Positions 16,817 through 26,134 of a stretch of DNA of 64,000 nt are shown here, one piece after another. The notes beneath the pieces were generated by a model, which saw nothing but the letters and a program-made list of their open reading frames with translations, was not told the DNA's origin and searched no databases. Both the position numbers and the translations under genes were made by a program. The stretch spans positions 1-64,000 of the forward strand of contig JAHBVK010000028.1 of NCBI GenBank assembly GCA_019637555.1, in the 5' to 3' direction. Positions within the stretch are counted from its first letter, which is position 1. Each line of letters begins with the position of its first letter. This DNA is from Anaerolineae bacterium. GTDB lineage: Bacteria; Chloroflexota; Anaerolineae; Aggregatilineales; UBA2796.

Positions 16817-17653
16817 TCACTCGTCCTCGGGTTCACCCTGCTGAGACTTAATCGAAGCGACCATCAATGGCTTCTGCACGAAAGAGGAACCCTCCTCAAC
16901 TTCGATATAGCCCTGATCGCGTTCAATAAAGGTATAAAATGCCTGCACTTCTTCATTGAAACGCCGTTCAAGCTGCTCTGCTAATGCAGATCCATATTGC
17001 AGCTTGGTGATCACGGTAAAGGTGTGATCGTCGCGCTGACCAATAAAGTCATCGGGCGATCCGACGGTTTGTACCACTTCTTGAATTAAGGTGGCTGTAA
17101 AACCGACTACTTCCTCGGCAGCCATAAAACCATAGCGGCTGATGAATGCATCAAAACTCTCTATAGTCAGATCGAGCTTGTACCAGCCATACTCATCTGC
17201 CAAATCGCGAATCCGTTCGCGCAATAGGCGTCCTGTCGGCAATCCGGTGCGGGGATGAGTTAAGCCGTCGCGCTCTGTGCGCTGTACAGCATTGCGTATT
17301 CGCAGCCCCAAGAGGTCAGCATCGAACGGCTTGGCGACGAAATCGTCCGCGCCCGTTTCAAGGATTTCTTTTTGGAGTTTGCCTTCGCCGTAACCAGCGA
17401 TGAAGATAATCGGGATGTGAGCTGAACGCGATCGCTTACGCACCATTTCAAACAGATTCATGCCTGAATTGTCGGGTAAATTCACCGCCATCAGGATCAG
17501 TGCAGGTGGACGGTTAACCACCTCTTGATACCCTTCCGCAGCAGTGGATGCCTTATTCGTGCCGTAGCCGTACTCGCTCAATATCGGGCGAAGTGACTCC
17601 TCAACGCTAGTATCAGGATCGACAATCAACACATGGCGGTGACTCTGCGTCAT
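16817..17653 (-). CDS. Pseudo-receiver protein with degenerate GGDEF-like domain
   Basis: A 278-residue paralogue of the adjacent regulator. The receiver-like domain keeps the fold and the AKPFD lysine, but the phospho-acceptor Asp is Ala56 (LILMAVNLPDNSG, codon GCG), and the acidic cluster reads VDPD. It therefore cannot be phosphorylated in the usual way. The second domain starts HPRTGLPTG, has GQRDDHTF in place of GGDEF, and ends with TFIERDQGYIEV, matching its neighbour. It starts nine bases after the gatC stop and seems to be cotranscribed. It probably works as a signal-independent or protein-binding partner of the intact paralogue; that role is inference. Confidence 0.85.
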   Translation of the reverse strand: MTQSHRHVLIVDPDTSVEESLRPILSEYGYGTNKASTAAEGYQEVVNRPPALILMAVNLPDNSGMNLFEMVRKRSRSAHIPIIFIAGYGEGKLQKEILETGADDFVAKPFDADLLGLRIRNAVQRTERDGLTHPRTGLPTGRLLRERIRDLADEYGWYKLDLTIESFDAFISRYGFMAAEEVVGFTATLIQEVVQTVGSPDDFIGQRDDHTFTVITKLQYGSALAEQLERRFNEEVQAFYTFIERDQGYIEVEEGSSFVQKPLMVASIKSQQGEPEDE

Positions 17654-17662
17654 GGCACTATC

Positions 17663-17962
17663 CTACTCACCATCACCATCAAGAACGGCGCTGACTCGGA
17701 ACTGAGCTTCAATTGCGTCCGGTGCGTTGGCTATGACCTGAGCGCGGGTAAGCGATGGTCGCACCACATCTTCACGCATCACATTTTCCAGTGGCAATAC
17801 GGTAGCGGTAGGCGGAATGTTACTGGTATCCAACTGATCCAGACGAGAAGCATAATCTAAGACAGCGGAGAGTTGCTCGGCGTAGGTATCGATCTCCGCA
17901 TCGGTGAGTTCAAGTTTTGCCAGTTCAGCGATTTGCATGACTTGTTCGCGGCTGAGTTTCAA
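17663..17962 (-). CDS. gatC: Aspartyl/glutamyl-tRNA amidotransferase subunit C
   Basis: A 99-residue GatC, the small linker subunit of the GatCAB enzyme that converts misacylated Glu-tRNA(Gln) or Asp-tRNA(Asn) to the amide forms. Family pattern: EQVMQIAELAKLELTDAEID, LSAVLDYASRLDQLDTSNI, and the conserved REDVVRPS. It starts at TTG 17962 behind GGGAGG (minus strand, 17974-17969). gatA and gatB are not in the window; it leads an operon with two unrelated signalling proteins. Confidence 0.92.
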   Translation of the reverse strand: MKLSREQVMQIAELAKLELTDAEIDTYAEQLSAVLDYASRLDQLDTSNIPPTATVLPLENVMREDVVRPSLTRAQVIANAPDAIEAQFRVSAVLDGDGE

Positions 17963-17989
17963 AGGAGCCTCCCAAATGCGCTTTTAATC

Positions 17990-18742
17990 TTACTGAATGA
18001 TCGCTACCAACACAATGAGCAAGCCAAAACCGATACGCGCTGCAATTGCCAACCGCGTGGATTGTGTATAGGCGCGCACCCCCGAGATGAAAGCTGCCAT
18101 GAGCAGAGGCTGTGCTACCACAAACCATGATCCTTGCTGCACGGATAAGAACACATTGACGAACATGAAGGCAAAAGCAGTAGCCAGAACTGCTCCAGAA
18201 TTGTTAGGCGCACGCTGCGTGGCGACTGGATAGAGCAGACCAGCGAAGATTATGGTTTCTACAATAGGCTGAAGGATCAGGGCGGCAACAGCGCCGAGGA
18301 TCCACGGCAGACTGACCGGCTCGATCAAACCGTTATACAACGGCGGGATCGCCAACCATGCTTTGACACCAAGTAAGCCACCTACCAGATCGAGCGCCCA
18401 TGCTACGCCTAACCCGATCAGCAAGGCGAAGATGAATTGACCGCCGCGCACGGCCTCAAGGTGTAGATGTCGTTTCCAGTCCGCGCCCAGCCGCTGCCGC
18501 GCCCACTGGACGATACCTATTAACAACACTAAATGAGCAAGGAACACTGTCAGCAGGTAGCTGTCTGTTGATACGTTCCCATCAATCTCGCCGCGTAGCG
18601 TCACAATTAAGGTGAGGGAGGCGATCCACACAAGGACATAGGCGACCACGAAGAAGGCGGCAGTGCCTAGTTTCCATGCTGGTGTTGGTTCGGGTGCATT
18701 AAAACGTTGTTGGAAGGTCTGGGGGTTACGTCCGGTCTGCAC
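17990..18742 (-). CDS. CPBP-like membrane protein with catalytic motifs lost
   Basis: A 250-residue polytopic membrane protein with about seven hydrophobic segments. The segment QPIVETIIFAGLLYPVAT aligns with the EExxxR motif region of CPBP (Abi/CAAX) intramembrane proteases, but the second Glu is Thr and the Arg is Ala. The later FxxxH motif reads FMFVN. The protein is therefore probably not a protease, or belongs to a pseudo-protease branch. The start is GTG 18742 with AAGGAA upstream. It precedes gatC by 27 bases on the same strand. Confidence 0.6.
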   Translation of the reverse strand: MQTGRNPQTFQQRFNAPEPTPAWKLGTAAFFVVAYVLVWIASLTLIVTLRGEIDGNVSTDSYLLTVFLAHLVLLIGIVQWARQRLGADWKRHLHLEAVRGGQFIFALLIGLGVAWALDLVGGLLGVKAWLAIPPLYNGLIEPVSLPWILGAVAALILQPIVETIIFAGLLYPVATQRAPNNSGAVLATAFAFMFVNVFLSVQQGSWFVVAQPLLMAAFISGVRAYTQSTRLAIAARIGFGLLIVLVAIIQ

Positions 18743-18768
18743 GTAATTTCCTTTTTGTTATAGCCGAT

Positions 18769-20766
18769 CTAGTTGAGTTTGCTTTTTACGTGTTGGGCGA
18801 TGTGATGTGCTACGCCCATGATTGTCAGCATGGGATTGACTCCGAGTGCCGTCGGTAGGGTGCTGGCGTCGGCGACAAAGAGATTAGTTACTTCGTAGGT
18901 TTCGCCCTGCGGTGTGAGTACCCCTTGCGCCGCACTGCCGCCCATGCGACAGGACGACATCTGGTGGGCACTCAACAGCGCAAACGAATTAGGTCGCCAG
19001 TGGGCAGTGGCTATCATGCGCTGGAATTTGTCGAACCCGTTGCTGCCATTTCCATTTTGGGCTGGCTGGTAGGAAATAGGCTTCGAATGCGGACCGCCGA
19101 TTTCCGCCGCGCCTGCTGCTAGATGAACCTTGAGTGATTCCAACACACCACGTCGCAGATGCGCCGCATCATACGACGATAGGCGATAGTCGATCAGCGG
19201 ATTACCGCTGCGACTGACTTTGATCCGACCACCATCACGATCACGGGTGATCACGATGATATTTGCCAGATGCGCGATCTGCTGCATCATGCGTTTGTGC
19301 TGTGCGCCATCTGACCACGGCAGCACTAATGCCGCGATGCCGGGATGGATCGGTGCGGTCTGCATGGAAATACCGTAGCCATCATCCAAGTTGCTGAATT
19401 CGGAAATGTAGCGCGACATCATCACGCCACTCCAACCACGCACAGGCTGTTCGTACATTCCATAGGTCAAACTGGTCGGATGTAGATGTAAGTTGCGCCC
19501 GATATGTGTATTGCCTAGACCGGAGCGCAGTAACAACACTGGCGTATGCAATGCACCAGCAGAGATCACCACCGCGCGTGCTTTGACGGTCAAGCGGCTT
19601 TCACGCCCGTCACTCGTACGTATTTTGCCAACGACGCCGATCGCTTTGCCACGCTCGATCAATACGTTCTCAATCTGAGCGTTAACTGCGATACGAGCGC
19701 CGCGCTGATGTGCATCCAGCAAATAGGTGCGGAGTGTGCTCTGTTTTGATCCGAATTGGCAGCCGTAATTACAGAAGCCGCAATCTTCACAACCATTTAC
19801 GTTGCGGGCGATCACGCCTGTTTTCCAGCCGAGCCGCTGTCCGCCGCGCTCCAGCGACGCATTCTGAAAATTGGGGATCGACTCTTTGGTGTTGACGTTA
19901 ATTCGGCTAGATACAGCATCCAGAGAAGATTGATAATCAGCACCTGTGTAGCCAGTAACGCCGTGAACCTTCTCCCACTCTTCCAATACATGCGGCGGGG
20001 TGCGGAAAGAGGCACACCAGTTGATTGTGGTACCACCGCCGAGCGTACTGCCCGCAAGGATGATCACGCCGAGATTGTTGCTGGTCAGGAAGCCACGATT
20101 CTCAAACATTTCCGCTGCGCTGTCCATCTCGCGCCCATGAAAATCGCGCTCAGCGTGGTAGCCCCCCTTCTCAATCACAATCACATCGAAACCAGCGGCA
20201 GCTAATTCTCCGGCGATCACGCTGCCGCCCGCACCACTGCCGACGATCACCACATCGCTATCGAGCGTCGTATCAGCATTCAACTCCAGCGGCTGGATCA
20301 GTTTGGGTGCAGTGGAAGGTGGCGTCGGGGGTCCCGCATAGTCGATCTGCTCCCAGTTGGGATTACGCGACTGTGCGTCAACTACAGTGTAAAACAGGAA
20401 CAAGGTCAGCCGTTTGAATGCTTGAAATCCGGCGCGAAGCAGCGGTAGTGGGCTACTAGACCATGCACGCAATACTAACGTCCGCTCTGCGGGTGAGAGT
20501 TCTAGGAAGGAACGCGCCTTTCCACCGAGCAAGCCATTCACCAGTGGCTGATCCAACGTTTGCAGCGCCAATTTGAAACTACGAATGCGATCCGGCTCCG
20601 CGATCTGCGCTAATGCTTCAGCTAATACCTGCGGCACGTTCAGATCACTTGCCTTGCGCACCATAAGGCTGTTCAAAGCGCTGCCATCACCTAACGTCAG
20701 CGTATCACAAACGGCAGTCAGCAGTTGCATCTCGCGTTGGGTAAAGATTGTAGTGGGCGCAACCAT
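18769..20766 (-). CDS. GMC oxidoreductase fused to an N-terminal helical domain
   Basis: A 665-residue flavoprotein. Residues 1-145 are helical (FTQREMQLLTAVCDTLT) and resemble the Gluconate-2-dehydrogenase-subunit-3-like region found on long-chain alcohol oxidases. From about residue 173 a GMC oxidoreductase begins with the FAD Rossmann motif VVIVGSGAGGSV. CEDCGFCNYGCQFGSKQS is a cysteine cluster typical of this subgroup. Near the end are SAHQMSSCRMGG with the catalytic His and LGVNPMLTIMG. Long-chain fatty alcohols or sterol-like alcohols are plausible substrates; this is inferred from architecture. No signal peptide is seen. Confidence 0.85.
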   Translation of the reverse strand: MVAPTTIFTQREMQLLTAVCDTLTLGDGSALNSLMVRKASDLNVPQVLAEALAQIAEPDRIRSFKLALQTLDQPLVNGLLGGKARSFLELSPAERTLVLRAWSSSPLPLLRAGFQAFKRLTLFLFYTVVDAQSRNPNWEQIDYAGPPTPPSTAPKLIQPLELNADTTLDSDVVIVGSGAGGSVIAGELAAAGFDVIVIEKGGYHAERDFHGREMDSAAEMFENRGFLTSNNLGVIILAGSTLGGGTTINWCASFRTPPHVLEEWEKVHGVTGYTGADYQSSLDAVSSRINVNTKESIPNFQNASLERGGQRLGWKTGVIARNVNGCEDCGFCNYGCQFGSKQSTLRTYLLDAHQRGARIAVNAQIENVLIERGKAIGVVGKIRTSDGRESRLTVKARAVVISAGALHTPVLLLRSGLGNTHIGRNLHLHPTSLTYGMYEQPVRGWSGVMMSRYISEFSNLDDGYGISMQTAPIHPGIAALVLPWSDGAQHKRMMQQIAHLANIIVITRDRDGGRIKVSRSGNPLIDYRLSSYDAAHLRRGVLESLKVHLAAGAAEIGGPHSKPISYQPAQNGNGSNGFDKFQRMIATAHWRPNSFALLSAHQMSSCRMGGSAAQGVLTPQGETYEVTNLFVADASTLPTALGVNPMLTIMGVAHHIAQHVKSKLN

Positions 20767-20797
20767 AGAATGATGTCCTGACGATCAACCAGACAAA

Positions 20798-20806
20798 ATT
20801 ATAGCA
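20798..20806 (-). promoter_or_regulatory. Extended -10 promoter of the GMC oxidoreductase gene
   Basis: On the minus strand TGC directly precedes a perfect TATAAT (20798-20803), an extended -10 element. There is no convincing -35 box, as is usual for this promoter class. The predicted leader is about 25 bases, with AGGA before the ATG. Confidence 0.6.
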
Positions 20807-20861
20807 AGGGTTCCGCGCGTCCGTTGATGTCATTGACTATCAGATTCAGCGGTGAAACGAT

Positions 20862-21902
20862 ATGATTCCAGGCATGCACAATGAACTATGCTCCCTACTG
20901 CACGAACTTACTTCTATACCCGGCATTTCAGGTCATGAAGATCAGATCGCCCGTACACTGGCAGCGCAACTTCGCCTGTACAGTGATGAGGTGACAATTG
21001 ATGCACTCGGTAACGTGATCGCACGGCGGGGCAGTGGAACAGGTCGCAAGATTGCTATTTGTGCCCACATTGATACCGTTGGCTTGATGATCAAACGCAA
21101 GATCGCTGAAGGAATGTTTGGAGTAACACGAATCGGCGGCGTTAACCTTAAGGCAATGCCCGGCACGCGCGTAATTGTAGGTGAGCAAGCAGGCGTGATC
21201 GGCGTGCGCTCCCAACATCAGGCACAGGCGAACGATGCGGCAGTGACCAGCGATGAAGATCTCCATGTTCTGGTTGCCGCTGACGCTGAGATCGAGATCA
21301 CGACGCCTGTACACTACGCGCCGCAGTTCACGGAGCTTTCTGATAACATGCTCGTCAGCCCTTATTTGGATAACCGCGCGGGCTGCGCTGTATTATTAGA
21401 AACTGCACGACGATTGCCTGAGTCTTCGCCGCAAACGGTCTATTTTATCGGTACGACGCAAGAAGAAACTACTTGTGCGGGGGCGATGTCTGTCCTGCAG
21501 CGGGTTCAACCAGATGCCTGTTTGTTCGTCGATGGCACGGTGAGTTACGACACGCCGGATACTCGAGGCAAAGGCAGCGTTGCGCTAGGGCAAGGTCCCG
21601 TGTTAACCAGTTTCCTTTATGTCTCCGGTCTGAATGGCTGGCACGCCGATCCACTGCTGCGCAGCTATTTGAAGCAAGTAGCGATAGAAGCAGGGATCGA
21701 ATATCAGCAAGATGCTATTCATGGCTTGATGAGTGATTCCCGCGTAGCCGGATGGTTGGGCTTATCCAGTGCGATCATAGGGGTGCCCATGCGGGGCAAA
21801 CATTCAGCCGCAGAAGTCTGCAATCTTAATGATTTGGAACAAGCGATCAAACTATTGCTCGCCGTACTCTCTACACCACTACCAACTTTACAACGAGGAT
21901 GA
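20862..21902 (+). CDS. M42-family metallopeptidase
   Basis: A 346-residue M42 (FrvX/glutamyl-aminopeptidase-like) dinuclear metallopeptidase. Metal and catalytic residues can be traced: His69 and Asp71 in CAHIDTVG, bridging Asp170 in YLDNRAG, Glu201/Glu202 in TTQEET, Asp224 in FVDGT, and His314 in GKHSAAE. The family forms large cytoplasmic complexes that trim peptides. ATG 20862 has GGTGA six bases upstream. A second, divergent M42-type gene follows immediately, suggesting a heteromeric or specialised pair. Confidence 0.88.
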   Translation: MIPGMHNELCSLLHELTSIPGISGHEDQIARTLAAQLRLYSDEVTIDALGNVIARRGSGTGRKIAICAHIDTVGLMIKRKIAEGMFGVTRIGGVNLKAMPGTRVIVGEQAGVIGVRSQHQAQANDAAVTSDEDLHVLVAADAEIEITTPVHYAPQFTELSDNMLVSPYLDNRAGCAVLLETARRLPESSPQTVYFIGTTQEETTCAGAMSVLQRVQPDACLFVDGTVSYDTPDTRGKGSVALGQGPVLTSFLYVSGLNGWHADPLLRSYLKQVAIEAGIEYQQDAIHGLMSDSRVAGWLGLSSAIIGVPMRGKHSAAEVCNLNDLEQAIKLLLAVLSTPLPTLQRG

Positions 21903-21906
21903 GTCG

Positions 21907-23058
21907 ATGCTACACGAGTTACAACGTGAAATACCCGAATTAGTTAGTGCACTTGATCAACATCCGTACCTCAAAAATACAGCAAAACTATGGTCAGCTT
22001 TGCAGCGATTGCTAGTCGCTCACGCTCCTTCAGGCGGCTCATGGCTACCGGGTGCGATTGTTGATGATATTGCCGCGTTGTCACAGGAGTTGGGACTAGC
22101 AGATCGATTCATTCCGCATCTTGGATCGACGGGAAATGCGGCGATCTGGTTGGGCGCTGAGAAACCAGTCAATGATGTAATCGTAATCTCGCACATGGAT
22201 CGCCCATCTTTTAAGGTGCGCGGTGACGGGTCGCTGTACGCGATTTGTGCGAATCGCTTCCCCGACGGGGAGTATCGGGTCGGTGCGAAGGCGCTGCGCT
22301 ACACCGATGGCAAAATTCAAGTTTCAGCACAAGGAACCCTGATTTCGCAGCGCAACGGGAGCAGTGAGAAGCTATCCTTTCAAGCGAATTCAGGCGCAGC
22401 CACTTGGTACGACACAATCACGATGGCTGTACAGCCATCGCTTAAGGATGGTGTCATCCTTGCAACGGCACTGGATAACTGCCTCGGTGTGATCACGATG
22501 CTAGGCGCGGCAGCGGCATTGAAAACAATGGAGCAGACTTTAATCAAGAGAGACCGCCGTGTGCTGCTGGTCTTTAGCGATCTCGAAGAAGGCATTCCAG
22601 AGGCTTATTTCGGACATGGCGCGCACAAACTGACCTACGCGGTACCACCACCAACAATTGGATGCATTATTGCGGATGCGCATACCGCCGCCGCAGACGG
22701 TCCTAAGCTCGGCGGGGGGGTAAGTCATGGGCATGTTTCGGCATGGAGTCGCGGCTCATTCACGCCACCGAATTATCTCGCTTGTGCCATCGATCTGGCG
22801 ACGGAGGCTAACCAGCAGCGTCCCGGCACGGTGCAACTTAACAGCGGCTATCTCTCCCGCAGCGACGATATGGCGCTCGGACGTTGGACGCAGATTCTGG
22901 GAATGGTCGGTGCTCCCATGATCGACGCACATACTGGACACGAATCAGGGCATCTAGCGGATGTGCCGCCTGCGATCTGGTGGCTAGCACACTTCACGGC
23001 TGCAATGCTTGGTCTGAGCGACTCGATCACGCAGAAATACATGCCGCATACTTACTAA
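21907..23058 (+). CDS. Divergent M42-type metallopeptidase paralogue
   Basis: A 383-residue protein with the same ligand order as the preceding gene: His96/Asp98 in ISHMDRPS, Asp190 in ALDNCLGV, Glu227/Glu228 in SDLEEG, Asp257 in IADAHT, and a His-rich end (DAHTGHESGH, His342/345/349) that supplies the last ligand. Sequence outside these motifs is much diverged. ATG 21907 is chosen (GAGGATGAG upstream), four bases after the first peptidase stop; the longer open frame from 21829 would overlap it. The substrate is unknown. Confidence 0.75.
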   Translation: MLHELQREIPELVSALDQHPYLKNTAKLWSALQRLLVAHAPSGGSWLPGAIVDDIAALSQELGLADRFIPHLGSTGNAAIWLGAEKPVNDVIVISHMDRPSFKVRGDGSLYAICANRFPDGEYRVGAKALRYTDGKIQVSAQGTLISQRNGSSEKLSFQANSGAATWYDTITMAVQPSLKDGVILATALDNCLGVITMLGAAAALKTMEQTLIKRDRRVLLVFSDLEEGIPEAYFGHGAHKLTYAVPPPTIGCIIADAHTAAADGPKLGGGVSHGHVSAWSRGSFTPPNYLACAIDLATEANQQRPGTVQLNSGYLSRSDDMALGRWTQILGMVGAPMIDAHTGHESGHLADVPPAIWWLAHFTAAMLGLSDSITQKYMPHTY

Positions 23059-23069
23059 CCACGACTACT

Positions 23070-24494
23070 GTGACCCGCGTATTGCTTTTCGGCATTGAAC
23101 CACTGCCAGATGATGGCACGAACACTCATCTGGCAGCGGCGGGATTACGCACATGGCATTTGCTCACTGCGATCCGCGCTGCCGGACACGACGTTACATT
23201 GCTGACCAATCGCACTTTTGGCGCATACTCCGAGAATCTTCCTGCCATTGTCGAGCGGCGAGATCGCGGTTTTGTGCATTTGAGCATCGACGATACACGC
23301 TGGCATGATCCGCGACGGATGCGTGAACTTGTGACAGCGATTGGTGTCGATGGTGCAGTAGCCACAACGCTAACAGCGGGATCAGCAGCGACGAATACAG
23401 TGAGCGATCTGCCGTTGTGGGTCGATCTATACGGCGATCCGATGGCAGAAGCGCAGCTCAAGGCAGCACTGTACCGCGATGACGATCAATTGATTCACTA
23501 CTGGCAGCAGCTTATCAGGGTGTTACGGCGTGGCGATGTATTTTCGGCAGTCTCTCAACCCCAGCAGTGTTCAACTGTTGGTGCGTTAGGGACGACTGGG
23601 CGTTTAAATCAGTGCTCGGTTGGCTATACCTTTGTTCACTGTATTCCTGCTGCCAGCGATAGTTCTCCATTTCCAGTCGCAGCCAAGGTGATTCGCGGTC
23701 AGATCGTGCCGCCTGACGCCTTTGTAATTTTACATTCAGGTGGTTTCAATACATGGACTGATGTGGATTGTCTGTTCGAGGCAGTGTCGCGGTTGATGGA
23801 AAAGCAGCCGCAGGTCTATCTGATCGCTACAGGCGGCACGATCACCGGTCACGATGATCATACTTATCGACGGTTTGAACGGTTGATCGAAGGATCGCCG
23901 TTTCGCGATCGCTTTGTGCTGCAAGGCTGGATAATCACTACCGATCTGCCTGCTTACTATAGCGCTAGTGATGTGGCTGTTTGCGCAGACCGTCGCGGGT
24001 ACGAGCCACAGTTGGGATCGCGCACACGTGTACTTGATTGGTTGCGGGCAGAATTGCCCTGCATCCTCAGTACTCAACCTGAACTAGCACAAGACTTAGC
24101 ACAGAAAGGTGGTGCGATGATCTATTCACCTGAAGACGCTGACGCCCTACTGGATCATTTGTGTTGGTGTGTTGAGCATCCAGTAGAACTACGGCAGATC
24201 GGCAAGCGCGGACAGGAAGTGCTGAGTGATTGCTACAGCTATCATGCTACTGCACAACCTTTGTTAACATGGTTGCAAAAGCCGAGTCATGCGCCAGATT
24301 ATGGCAGTTCTGTAATCCTGTTTCGTCCCGCACAGACGTTAGGACGACAGCTACGACGGTCAATTCAGGAACGCAGATTAAGTCTGGCGCTGGGCATGCA
24401 GTTGTGGTCGAAGATCGCGCCCTTGACACCACCCATGATCCAGCGGTTTTTAGTGCGAATTGGTTTCCGCGCCTTACGGCTGAAGCAGCGATGA
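23070..24494 (+). CDS. GT4-type glycosyltransferase
   Basis: A 474-residue GT-B fold glycosyltransferase. The N-terminal part starts RVLLFGIEPLPDDGTNTHLA, and LRTWHLLTAIRAAGHDVTLL is a typical acceptor-domain opening. The donor domain runs from ILHSGGFNTWTDVDCL through FVLQGWIITTDLPAYYSASD to the acidic region near GYEPQLGSRTRVLDWL. The frame is open from 22884, but GTG 23070, 11 bases after the peptidase stop, gives a proper N-terminus. It overlaps the next gene by four bases (ATGA). Sugar specificity is unknown. Confidence 0.8.
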   Translation: MTRVLLFGIEPLPDDGTNTHLAAAGLRTWHLLTAIRAAGHDVTLLTNRTFGAYSENLPAIVERRDRGFVHLSIDDTRWHDPRRMRELVTAIGVDGAVATTLTAGSAATNTVSDLPLWVDLYGDPMAEAQLKAALYRDDDQLIHYWQQLIRVLRRGDVFSAVSQPQQCSTVGALGTTGRLNQCSVGYTFVHCIPAASDSSPFPVAAKVIRGQIVPPDAFVILHSGGFNTWTDVDCLFEAVSRLMEKQPQVYLIATGGTITGHDDHTYRRFERLIEGSPFRDRFVLQGWIITTDLPAYYSASDVAVCADRRGYEPQLGSRTRVLDWLRAELPCILSTQPELAQDLAQKGGAMIYSPEDADALLDHLCWCVEHPVELRQIGKRGQEVLSDCYSYHATAQPLLTWLQKPSHAPDYGSSVILFRPAQTLGRQLRRSIQERRLSLALGMQLWSKIAPLTPPMIQRFLVRIGFRALRLKQR

Positions 24495-26134
24495 CGCCAC
24501 TTTCGCAGCGACGAGTCTTGATCGTCGTAGTCGTTTTGAGCTTGCTGCGTTGGTGGCTTGGAATGCAGCTTAGTTTGAATGTGCCTGCGTGGGAGGCGTA
24601 TGACGAACCGGGGCATTTTGCGTATGCCGTGGAACTCAGCAGCGGTATCGCGCCCAACGAACCAAACCCCGAACGCATTCAACCGCCGTTGTATTATGGA
24701 ATTATGGCGCTGGCACTTCGCCTGTCCGGCAGTGACCTCAGCGTTAACAGTTTTCCTGAGCGTAATCCGTATTTCTACACGGGCGGCGGTGTTAATTACG
24801 CGCTGCATCGTTCCACGCCATCGGCACAGACTGTGACCTCTGAACGTGCGTTGCGTTTCAGCCGTCTACTTTCGCTACTGCTGACGCTACCATTAGCTTG
24901 TTTTGCTTATCAAGTGGCGAAGCAGTGGCGCTTTCCTTTGCTTGTCGCCACCCTTGTAACATTATTTCCACAGGGCTTATTCAACAGCAGCATGGTTAGC
25001 AACGATGGTCTGACATTGATGTGGGGAGCATTATTGACGTGGCTGCTGTTCCGATCAGTGACGCACCACTGGGGACAAAGTTTCCTGACATTGTTACTGC
25101 TCGCTGTTGGTGGCTTCATCAAGCTCAATTTACTGCTGATGCTCTTTCCATTTGCGATCAGTATATTATTGCATCAGCGGCGTCCACTGCTGTGGCTCGT
25201 ATTGATCGCTGTCCTGTCGGGGATCACAATTCTGTCGTTGAGTGCGATCCCCGGTGTGCTGCTGCCCTATCTTCATGCCAACGGCGGTATCGCTACGGCG
25301 CTGGAGACCGCGTGGAGTAACCTTACTTCTGATAATGGCAGTCTGTTGCTCGGGGAGGGGTTTGGCTATCTTCTGTACAGCAGTTTTGGTCTATTCGGTT
25401 GGGGGACTGTCGCGCTACCGTATTGGTTGCAGGTGGTCAGCCTTGCGCTCATCTTGATAGGATTGGCGGTGGGGATCGTTCGCCGCCAACTGTCGTTATC
25501 GGCTCGCGGGTTGTTGATCAGCGTGGTAGTTGCACCAATTGCAGGAGCGCTGGTACTCACACTGTATTACTACAATATCCATCTGATGACAGGACGTTAC
25601 CTGCTGCCCGCGTTGACTGCTTTATGCATCTTGTTGGCGAATGGCTGGGGACGACGGATCGGTTGGGTATCTGTAGCTGGGATGCTGATCCTCGATATGC
25701 TGTTGCCAAGCTATATTGGCAGTTTCTACCAACGTCCGTCTGCTATCGATCTAGTCGTTGAACATCCTCCTGTTGCGCTGCTATCCGGTGCGGAATTGGT
25801 GGATTATGCAGTGGACACGCAGGAGACAATAGTCAACGCTCGACTGTGCTGGCGTGCCAGTCAACTTATCAGTCAAGATTATGTCGTTCGTCTCGAGATC
25901 ATTGGCAGTGACGGCGGCGGTTACGGTTTGCTCGATGCTATTCCCGGCAATGGTAATCATCCCACAACCAACTGGGTAGTGGGAGAAATATTCTGCGATC
26001 TTTATAGTCTGCGTATTCGATCCGATGCGCCTAATGGTGCAGGCTATTTGCGGGTTACGATGTTGACCAGTTCGTACTCCGATCAAGCGTCTGTGAATCT
26101 AGAAAATGCGGTGGTGAATATTGTCCACAACTGA
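24491..26134 (+). CDS. GT-C-fold / DUF2142-like membrane protein
   Basis: A 547-residue polytopic protein with about 10-12 membrane segments. The first external loop (AWEAYDEPGHFAYAVEL, then ERIQPPLYYGIMAL) has the acidic DExxH pattern and QPPLYY seen in DUF2142 and lipid-linked-sugar-dependent GT-C enzymes. The last ~130 residues form a soluble, strand-rich, probably extracytoplasmic domain. ATG 24491 is used: it overlaps the GT4 stop by four bases, whereas the open frame from 24230 would overlap it by 265. It probably transfers a sugar from a polyprenyl carrier; acceptor unknown. Confidence 0.7.
   Translation: MTPLSQRRVLIVVVVLSLLRWWLGMQLSLNVPAWEAYDEPGHFAYAVELSSGIAPNEPNPERIQPPLYYGIMALALRLSGSDLSVNSFPERNPYFYTGGGVNYALHRSTPSAQTVTSERALRFSRLLSLLLTLPLACFAYQVAKQWRFPLLVATLVTLFPQGLFNSSMVSNDGLTLMWGALLTWLLFRSVTHHWGQSFLTLLLLAVGGFIKLNLLLMLFPFAISILLHQRRPLLWLVLIAVLSGITILSLSAIPGVLLPYLHANGGIATALETAWSNLTSDNGSLLLGEGFGYLLYSSFGLFGWGTVALPYWLQVVSLALILIGLAVGIVRRQLSLSARGLLISVVVAPIAGALVLTLYYYNIHLMTGRYLLPALTALCILLANGWGRRIGWVSVAGMLILDMLLPSYIGSFYQRPSAIDLVVEHPPVALLSGAELVDYAVDTQETIVNARLCWRASQLISQDYVVRLEIIGSDGGGYGLLDAIPGNGNHPTTNWVVGEIFCDLYSLRIRSDAPNGAGYLRVTMLTSSYSDQASVNLENAVVNIVHN

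Noticed and set aside
22884-23069. Extended N-terminus for the GT4 enzyme
   Set aside because: It overlaps the second M42 peptidase gene; the GT fold begins right after GTG 23070.
24230-24490. Extended N-terminus for the GT-C/DUF2142-like protein
   Set aside because: It overlaps the GT4 gene by 265 bases in another frame; the ATGA overlap at 24491 is the natural start.
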